A stretch of DNA of 28,413 nt from Bacteriovoracaceae bacterium UBA1511. Its GTDB lineage: Bacteria > Bdellovibrionota > Bacteriovoracia > Bacteriovoracales > Bacteriovoracaceae. The translations under genes and the position numbers were made by a program. The stretch is taken from contig DCQT01000053.1 of the NCBI GenBank assembly GCA_002323535.1, positions 10,716-39,128 on the forward strand, read 5' to 3'. This document shows positions 23,136-28,413 of this stretch, one piece after another; position 1 is the stretch's first letter, and every line of letters begins with the position of its first letter. The notes beneath the pieces were generated by a model that was not told the DNA's origin, made no database searches, and worked only from the letters and a program-made list of their open reading frames with translations.

Positions 23136-23610
23136 TTTTCACCCACTTATCACGTAGCATTCTTTCGTTAGCGATTTTTTTCTGAAGAGTCATTAAACCT
23201 TCAATTAATGCCTCTGGTCTTGGAGGGCACCCAGGAACGTAAACATCAACAGGAACAATTTCATCAACACCTTTTAAAACATGATACCCATGTTGCCAGT
23301 AAGGTCCCCCTTTATTCGCACATGATCCCATTGAGATAACATACTTTGGCTCGGCCATTTGTTCATAAAGAGTTTGGATTCTTGTTGCCATTTTTAACGT
23401 AACTGTTCCAGCAACAATCATTAAGTCGGCTCTACGTGGTGTTGCCATAAAAGCACCACAACCAAACCGCTCTAAATCATGTTTTGCTGCACCTGTTGCC
23501 ATCATTTCGATCGCACAGCACGCAAGGCCAAATGTCATAGGCCAGAGACTATTTTTTCTCCCCCAGTTGAGGAAATCGTCGACTTTCGCAAGGACTACTG
23601 AATCTTGCAT
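23128..23610 (-). CDS. nuoB: NADH-quinone oxidoreductase subunit B (N2 cluster)
   Basis: NuoB holds cluster N2, the last in the complex I chain, next to the quinone site. All four ligands are visible: the C31-C32 pair in GLACCAIEMMA, C97 in SMGSC and C128 in PGCPPRPEAL. At 160 residues it is a usual-length NuoB without extension. AGGAGAG seven or so bases before the ATG gives a strong start. It is the first gene of the operon; nuoA, which usually precedes it, is missing. Confidence 0.96.
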   Translation of the reverse strand: MQDSVVLAKVDDFLNWGRKNSLWPMTFGLACCAIEMMATGAAKHDLERFGCGAFMATPRRADLMIVAGTVTLKMATRIQTLYEQMAEPKYVISMGSCANKGGPYWQHGYHVLKGVDEIVPVDVYVPGCPPRPEALIEGLMTLQKKIANERMLRDKWVKNA

Positions 23611-23646
23611 AAACTCTCCTAAAAGGAATATTGATGTATATCGTAA

Positions 23647-23675
23647 TCTTTACCCGTACTTAGGGGTATCGTCAA
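23647..23675 (-). promoter_or_regulatory. Possible promoter of nuoBCDI with internal inverted repeat
   Basis: TTGACG (23675-23670) and TAAAGA (23652-23647) are 17 bases apart on the minus strand; the -10 is poor. Between them lies an inverted repeat TACCC-8-GGGTA (23651-23668), possibly a binding site. The promoter would give a leader of about 30 bases before nuoB. Confidence 0.3.
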
Positions 23676-23770
23676 TGAACTCAGGCCAAAAACAAGCTAA
23701 TCATCAGTGGAAATATAGGCTAATCTTTTAATTATTCTGTGGCCAAACAAAATGACTTTGAAATTAAGGT

Positions 23771-24727
23771 TTATAAGAAATATTTACAACGCCGGAGAAG
23801 CTTTGATTGCTCTCGATGAAAAGTAATTGACGCAGGGCTCCTGTTTACTGTTTCATTCATCCGCTTTTTCAAATAGCCAAGTCTACGTTTATCATTTTTA
23901 CAAACTCGCTTCATAATGGACTCATATTCAGCTACCGCGGCAACTGGGTAAGGCAAATCATAATTAGATGAGATAAAAACTGGCCCAGTTGATTCAGTAT
24001 GAGGAAAATGATCTCCAGGAAGGTTGTGTTTAGACAAACTTTTGCGAAATTCGCCAGCATGTTTTCCTAGTTTAAAAAATAGTTTTCTTGCAATTACTCT
24101 CTGCGTAAGACTTCCAGATTCCGCAGCATTGAGGTTTAAACAATTCTTATCTTGGTTAAATCGATCGAGAAATAAGTCTCGCATGACCATGCACTCAGAG
24201 ATAAAAGCTTCTGACTCACCGCCCTGCCCTAAAATCGTTGATTCTATATAAAACTCAAGGTCAAAGTACTCACTGTAAGGATTGGTTGTCGGTCTTTTGG
24301 AGAAGTGCGTTAATTCATGGGCGAGATCTAGAATTGCATCTTCTATAGACAAGTCTTCATCTAAATAAATCATTGAAGAAGAGGTGTAGCTAATATCTTG
24401 AGGATCGCTTGGCGGAAAATGCCGACTCAAAGTTGTGTCAGTGATAGATGTTTTACCTTTTTTAAAAAATTCTAAAAATTCCTTATCATCTGAGAACTCT
24501 TTCGCCTTTTTTTTGGAGTCTGAGATTAATTTTTTCCCGAACTCTGACCTACCCAAAAAATCTAAGAGAATTTGAAAACGTTCTTGATCATTAGTCGACA
24601 AAAATACCCAAGGGTCATTTACCGCGAAAGAGTAGTCCTTCCAGAAGAGAACCTTTTGATTAAAAGATTTAGAATAGCTGCTAATAGAGAAAAACAGCAC
24701 AAGTAATGCAGGAAGTACTCGAGTCAT
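23771..24727 (-). CDS. Secreted putative zinc metallopeptidase-like protein (HELTH motif)
   Basis: From the ATG at 24727 the protein has 318 residues with a clear signal peptide (MTRVLPALLVLFFSISSYS). The HExxH zincin motif HELTH is at 137-141, preceded by DAILDLA as in zincin helices, and about 30 residues on come E and ISECM, with GESEAF as a possible third metal ligand region. An in-frame start at 24781 would bury the signal, so the shorter start is favoured, although it has no clear ribosome site. Zincin activity is plausible; no named family. Position after a lipoprotein cluster suggests an envelope role. The rest has a cysteine pair near the C-terminus (C277 and C315 regions). Confidence 0.6.
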   Translation of the reverse strand: MTRVLPALLVLFFSISSYSKSFNQKVLFWKDYSFAVNDPWVFLSTNDQERFQILLDFLGRSEFGKKLISDSKKKAKEFSDDKEFLEFFKKGKTSITDTTLSRHFPPSDPQDISYTSSSMIYLDEDLSIEDAILDLAHELTHFSKRPTTNPYSEYFDLEFYIESTILGQGGESEAFISECMVMRDLFLDRFNQDKNCLNLNAAESGSLTQRVIARKLFFKLGKHAGEFRKSLSKHNLPGDHFPHTESTGPVFISSNYDLPYPVAAVAEYESIMKRVCKNDKRRLGYLKKRMNETVNRSPASITFHREQSKLLRRCKYFL

Positions 24728-24804
24728 AAAAATTATATCGGCACAGGAGTTGATTTCCTTAGAAAAACAAGTTCCCGACAAAACACATCAAGATAAAAAA
24801 GAAA

Positions 24805-26493
24805 TTAAAATAGAACTATTTGGGTTTGGTTTTTAGAGGTAATAGAGAAACTTTTAGTTTGATATCTATCATTTTTTGATTTCTTTGTGACTTCATATTT
24901 ACCGGCCGGAAGCTCTAAATGCCCCACTCTGATAAGATTAGGAAGAGTAGACCAGTATCTTGTGTCCGCTTTTTCCGTCTCTTTTATCAGGCCAATTAAA
25001 GCGAGATATTGAAATACTGCCGCTTGTTTCGCGACAAACTTACTGTTTTTTCTCTTCATTGCTTCGTAAGTGGCCATACAAGTCGCAATTGCCGTCAAGT
25101 GCTTCCAGGCAAGTCTCGCCCCTTGTCGAACCGCTCTATTCATTGCTGACTCTCTTACTGCTTGCTCAGCAATTTCCGTAACTGGCGCCACGACAGGGAA
25201 AGGGATTGATAGAGACTTTTTTCCCTTTATTTCAAGGCTAATTGGTTGCTCAGGTTGTGGAATTTTTTGCATTTGTGGCACATCAAAGCTTATTGCTGCG
25301 CCCCTACCAGCTGCAAGGCCAAGGCGGATTCCCATTTCTGCTCCAACTGGTGAATACCTTGTAGGAGGAGGCATCAATCCGAGCTTATGTGTTGCAAAAA
25401 GCATAATCGCCGTTGTCCCAAAGCGGGCCACTGCTCTTTTTGATTTACTACTACTGTTTCCACCAAGTGCACGCTCCAAAGAGTAGTATTCAGTTTTTGA
25501 ATACTTCTTTCCGATTATTCCATCCATATCAATAAATAAAACATTGCTACGTACTGTTTTGAGGGCAGAGTTAATAACTTTTTGTGAGGGACGGTACCTT
25601 GCAAGCGCATTTTTAAATGTTCTATTACCTGAAGCTTTCGAAAGGGATAAAATTTTAATTAATAAAAAATTCTCTAAGCTTTTGTGCTCTTTTGTTTTTA
25701 CGACATAATTTTTATCAATTGCGGATTTTGAAAAGGAAGGGAGTTTCGAAAAGTCTTTAATAAACTTTTTATATCTTAGATTGTATAAGGCGTAGGAGTT
25801 ATAGTTTTTATGAAGTATATCAAGAGCTTTTTTGTACAGTAGAAGTGCCGTCTGGCGATCAAAGCTGGTTTTCATCTGCTCATGAATAAACCCACCAAAG
25901 ATGTGCTGAAGCATATCTTGTTTAAAAACACTTTTTCCAAGTCTGTTATATTTTACTTTTTCTAGATAACTATTCCAGGCAACGATTTCGGACCGAGCTT
26001 TTTGAAGGTAAGACTTGAGCTCTGTGCTTGTAATTTTTTTTTGATCCCTCGCGGGTAAATATCTATCACCATCAAAGGCATTAATTTTTTTATTTAAATA
26101 AATTTGAAAGTAACTATATGCTTTGAAAAAGTGCAGCATACCGCCTTCAAAAACTTCACCGACATATTTACTTTTTGTTTCATTAACAAGTGTTTTATTA
26201 ATTCCATCTTTAATACTTACGTAGCTGAGATGGCCATGAACCTCTACTGCCTTTTGCAAAAAAAATGTCGCGTTATAAAATTGCCCGCGACGAAACTCAA
26301 TTAACCCACGCTCCATTAAATAAAGAAGTTTCGTTTTTTCGTCTTCCAAAGAGTAGATGCTATCGAGAAAATCAATCGCTTCCTCGTAGCTTCCTACTCT
26401 AACAAGTTCTCTTAATTGATGCCGCTCTTTTGTTCCAGTTCCCGAACATGAAACAAGGATAAAAATTAAAGCAATGCCTAGACTTTTTACCAT
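24805..26493 (-). CDS. COG3014-like lipoprotein
   Basis: The protein (562 residues) begins with a type II signal and lipobox ILVSC (C at 16), so it should be lipidated. The N-terminal third (about 22-230) is helical with repeat-like motifs (GSYEEAIDFL, RRGQFYNATFFLQKA), as in TPR domains. Later come a Gly/Ala-rich part (about 340-390, GTTAIMLFATH, GMRLGLAAGRGA) and a C-terminal strand-rich end with LPAGKYEVTKKS. The arrangement matches COG3014-type proteins encoded next to lpoB in other proteobacteria; their function is unknown. Its start overlaps the lpoB-like stop by seven bases. Confidence 0.7.
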   Translation of the reverse strand: MVKSLGIALIFILVSCSGTGTKERHQLRELVRVGSYEEAIDFLDSIYSLEDEKTKLLYLMERGLIEFRRGQFYNATFFLQKAVEVHGHLSYVSIKDGINKTLVNETKSKYVGEVFEGGMLHFFKAYSYFQIYLNKKINAFDGDRYLPARDQKKITSTELKSYLQKARSEIVAWNSYLEKVKYNRLGKSVFKQDMLQHIFGGFIHEQMKTSFDRQTALLLYKKALDILHKNYNSYALYNLRYKKFIKDFSKLPSFSKSAIDKNYVVKTKEHKSLENFLLIKILSLSKASGNRTFKNALARYRPSQKVINSALKTVRSNVLFIDMDGIIGKKYSKTEYYSLERALGGNSSSKSKRAVARFGTTAIMLFATHKLGLMPPPTRYSPVGAEMGIRLGLAAGRGAAISFDVPQMQKIPQPEQPISLEIKGKKSLSIPFPVVAPVTEIAEQAVRESAMNRAVRQGARLAWKHLTAIATCMATYEAMKRKNSKFVAKQAAVFQYLALIGLIKETEKADTRYWSTLPNLIRVGHLELPAGKYEVTKKSKNDRYQTKSFSITSKNQTQIVLF

Positions 26494-27092
26494 CCGTACT
26501 TTGAGCTCTCAGAGTATTTTGACACTTTAGTTCTAACTCTTAAGACCTCTACACCTCTTTCAATATCCGTCATGCGAAGGTTTACGCTGTATTGCTTGAT
26601 TGTTTTTCCATCACGACTTTGTGGCTTCATGTAAACATTTCCAAAAATGATTAAGTCCGCGCCTGTTTGTCGGCCTACCTGCTTTGCCGTACGAGGGTCA
26701 ACCATTCCATCATTTTGATAAGTGATTTCATTTAAGATTGCCTCTCTTGCCGCTTCATCAACAAGTGTGAAGTCACCGCTTGCAGAAATCTCATTTAAAA
26801 ACTCATCATTGATATCATTAATAGGAAAATAAGGATCAGCTGTTAAATTTTTGACCTCTCCTATAAAAACGGTGGGGATATCATTTTTCCCGCGCATGTA
26901 TCTTTTAAACCCACGGTGAGATTTCATTTTTTTTAATACTTCTCTGACTACTTGTTCTGTATCTCGAGATAACCACTTGTCTGTTATTTCTAATGCCTTT
27001 TCATCACTCTCGTCAGCATTAACCCTTTTTGCTTCAAAACTTCCGCAAGAAACTAAAGTAGAAAGTAGTCCTAAAATTAATAGTGTTCTCAT
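26487..27092 (-). CDS. lpoB: LpoB-like penicillin-binding protein activator, lipoprotein
   Basis: LpoB-type lipoproteins reach from the outer membrane through the peptidoglycan to activate penicillin-binding protein PBP1b in enterobacteria. This 201-residue protein has a signal and lipobox (LVSC, C16) and then a LpoB fold: PTVFIGEVKNLTADPYFPI (about 73-91), DFTLVDEAAREAILNEI and GADLIIFGNVYM. AAGGA lies ten bases before the ATG, overlapping the end of the previous gene. Whether it acts on a PBP in this organism, which may lack the enterobacterial partner, is inference. It is between the LPP20-like and COG3014-like genes. Confidence 0.8.
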   Translation of the reverse strand: MRTLLILGLLSTLVSCGSFEAKRVNADESDEKALEITDKWLSRDTEQVVREVLKKMKSHRGFKRYMRGKNDIPTVFIGEVKNLTADPYFPINDINDEFLNEISASGDFTLVDEAAREAILNEITYQNDGMVDPRTAKQVGRQTGADLIIFGNVYMKPQSRDGKTIKQYSVNLRMTDIERGVEVLRVRTKVSKYSESSKYGW

Positions 27093-27097
27093 TTATC

Positions 27098-27778
27098 TTA
27101 TTCCTTGTTTAAAGTTTTTCTTGTTCTGTCGATAATCTCTTTAATTTCCTCTCTAGAGAACTTTCTTTCTTCAGAGACGTTATTTTTTTGAGTTCGCTCA
27201 AGTTCCTTTTGGGCGGCAGAAATTGATTTGTTTAAGTTAGCTTTCGATATTGAGACAAAAACGGCACAGGTGTGTCCGTAAAAATCTTTTTTGGCCCCAA
27301 GATCTTTTTGGTAAAACCTTTTTTCCCAATATGTTTTATTGATCTTTGCTCCATAAACTGATCGCTGAATTCTGGATGATAAAAAGCTATCGACAAATTC
27401 TTTCAAACTTGAAATCTCTGGTGAATTTTCATCAATCCCAGGATTTCCACTAACCTCTTGATCAATTTGTTTTGAAATTTCAGTAGCAATCTCTCCTGCA
27501 ATGTCTGCTCTGGCGCGAGCTTTAGCTAGATCACATGCAATTTGTCTTGAAACTTTTGGTGTAGTTTCAAAGGAATAATAGGTTAGCGTTTTAGTATCGA
27601 TATCATTTTCACTTGCCCACCCATTTGCGTCCTCAATCCAACCAGGGCGAGCTTTGGAGCTTGAATCTTTAACCTCGTAGTCTCTTTCAATATCTTCATG
27701 CTCAGTGGATTTAAACTTTGATGAAGAGCAAGCACCAAGAACAAGTGCAAAGGCCAGTAGAGTTAAATTAAATTTCAT
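27098..27778 (-). CDS. LPP20-domain-like lipoprotein
   Basis: A 226-residue lipoprotein with a signal and lipobox LGAC (C16) and a short acidic linker. The middle section RQIACDLAKARARADIAGEIATEISKQI (read in parts about 79-106) is the helix found in LPP20-type proteins, preceded by a strand (LTYYSFETTPKVS). The last 50 residues form a charged helix. AAGGATGG lies close to its ATG. LPP20-domain proteins are membrane-associated and of unknown role; several flank lpoB in other genomes, which supports the assignment. Confidence 0.7.
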   Translation of the reverse strand: MKFNLTLLAFALVLGACSSSKFKSTEHEDIERDYEVKDSSSKARPGWIEDANGWASENDIDTKTLTYYSFETTPKVSRQIACDLAKARARADIAGEIATEISKQIDQEVSGNPGIDENSPEISSLKEFVDSFLSSRIQRSVYGAKINKTYWEKRFYQKDLGAKKDFYGHTCAVFVSISKANLNKSISAAQKELERTQKNNVSEERKFSREEIKEIIDRTRKTLNKE

Positions 27779-27796
27779 TATCCATCCTTGGTGATA

Positions 27797-28413
27797 TTAA
27801 AGATTAATTAAATCGCTCATATTATCTTCTAAAAATCTTTTAATCTCAAACTTTATTCTTTCATTTACTTGCGAGTCACTTCTTCCACTGACCACTCTTG
27901 AAAATTGAAGCTCAGATTCATTAGTACTAGATCTTGATGTAATATTAAGCTCTGCCTTTTTTTGCACAAACCCTTTAACTTTTGAATTAACCGGAATGGA
28001 CTTAAATTCAGCACTAATCCTCAGAGCTTTTCCAGTAGATGATAAATTTAATCCGTTACGAACAAAAAGTGCGCGAATAAGTGACTTTAGTACAGAGGAG
28101 TGGCTTCCCGCTTGGACCGAGATTTGAAGATCAATGGGAGTACGACGAAGAAAATTTAGCCGCTTGATGATTTGTCTCATTTCTGGGTGACGAGAATACT
28201 TGCTTCCTTGAATCCCCTCATATTCAAAAATAAGTGGGGCAATATTTTTTTCCATCGACTTTGCTTTTAAAAGAGATCCGAAAGTATTTTTTCTAAATTG
28301 AAACTTTTGCTCTTTAAGAAGAGGCGAGAGCTCTGAGTCAATTTCAGATAATAAAAGTGACTTTTTTACCCGAGAAAAACTAAAATAATTCCCCTCTTCT
28401 TTTTTCCAACGCT
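27797..28413 (-). CDS. Unknown protein, 5' end cut by window edge
   Basis: The minus-strand frame stays open from the stop at 27797 to base 28413 with no stop, so the N-terminus lies outside the window; an internal ATG at 28255 is not the real start. The visible 204 residues end in a charged helix (NERIKFEIKRFLEDN). There are segments such as RPEMRQIIKRLNFLRR-like basic helix, LRISAEFKSIP and ELNITSRSS strands. I do not recognise the family. The gene leads directly into the LPP20-like gene with 18 bases between, so it is probably the first member or a member of that envelope lipoprotein operon. Confidence 0.6.
   Translation of the reverse strand, partial: RWKKEEGNYFSFSRVKKSLLLSEIDSELSPLLKEQKFQFRKNTFGSLLKAKSMEKNIAPLIFEYEGIQGSKYSRHPEMRQIIKRLNFLRRTPIDLQISVQAGSHSSVLKSLIRALFVRNGLNLSSTGKALRISAEFKSIPVNSKVKGFVQKKAELNITSRSSTNESELQFSRVVSGRSDSQVNERIKFEIKRFLEDNMSDLINL

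Noticed and set aside
1..28413. tRNA, rRNA, CRISPR, insertion sequence or attachment site
   Set aside because: No tRNA T-loop block, direct-repeat array, transposase frame or long terminal repeats seen by eye; a small tRNA could be missed without a covariance search.

Overview
This is an AT-rich, gene-dense stretch of a Gram-negative chromosome. Evidence for an outer membrane and LPS comes from the KDO genes (kdsB, kdsA), a TolC-family channel, two proteins ending like outer-membrane barrels, and several lipoproteins with clear lipoboxes. The low GC, the many secreted proteins of no recognisable family and the reduced Tad-like pilus locus suggest a Bdellovibrionota member of the Bacteriovorax/Halobacteriovorax type. 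That assignment is inference; there is no rRNA gene here to confirm it. I found no tRNA, rRNA, IS element or CRISPR array, and no gene-free stretch over 300 bases.

Layout. (1) 1-2755, minus: kdsB-pyrG-kdsA, overlapping genes for KDO and CTP synthesis (CMP-KDO needs both), with kdsA cut by the left edge. (2) 2844-6934, plus: a small secreted coiled-coil protein, a TolC-family protein whose signal peptide implies a rare ATT start, a candidate outer-membrane barrel, and purB. (3) 6937-10083, minus: a SPOR-domain membrane protein, a candidate outer-membrane protein and a mannose-1-phosphate guanylyltransferase. (4) 10261-14422, plus: a reduced Flp/Tad-like pilus locus with a 54-residue Flp-type pilin, two further prepilin-like proteins, small membrane or secreted proteins, a divergent secretin-like protein and a TadA/CpaF-type ATPase. 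It is interrupted on the minus strand by a 43-residue very basic gene with its own terminator. (5) 14425-17056, minus: ettA, then a four-helix membrane protein with GspF/TadB-like topology that may be the missing pilus platform. (6) 17069-19336, plus: a small acidic protein, an RlmI-like methyltransferase and a TauE/SafE permease. (7) 19355-20719, minus: a secreted, very acidic protein. (8) 20870-23610, minus: nuoB-nuoC-nuoD-nuoI, the connecting part of complex I without membrane-arm genes, ended by a strong terminator. (9) 23771-28413, minus: a secreted HExxH protein and a lipoprotein cluster (COG3014-like, LpoB-like, LPP20-like) with a further gene cut by the right edge.

The most distinctive points are the compact Tad-like locus and its candidate platform, the antisense basic gene inside it, two minus-strand terminators placed inside plus-strand coding sequence, an A12 tract at a gene junction in the pilus locus, and the apparent ATT start of the TolC-family gene. 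Many starts given here differ from the longest open frame because a ribosome binding site or signal peptide decides them.
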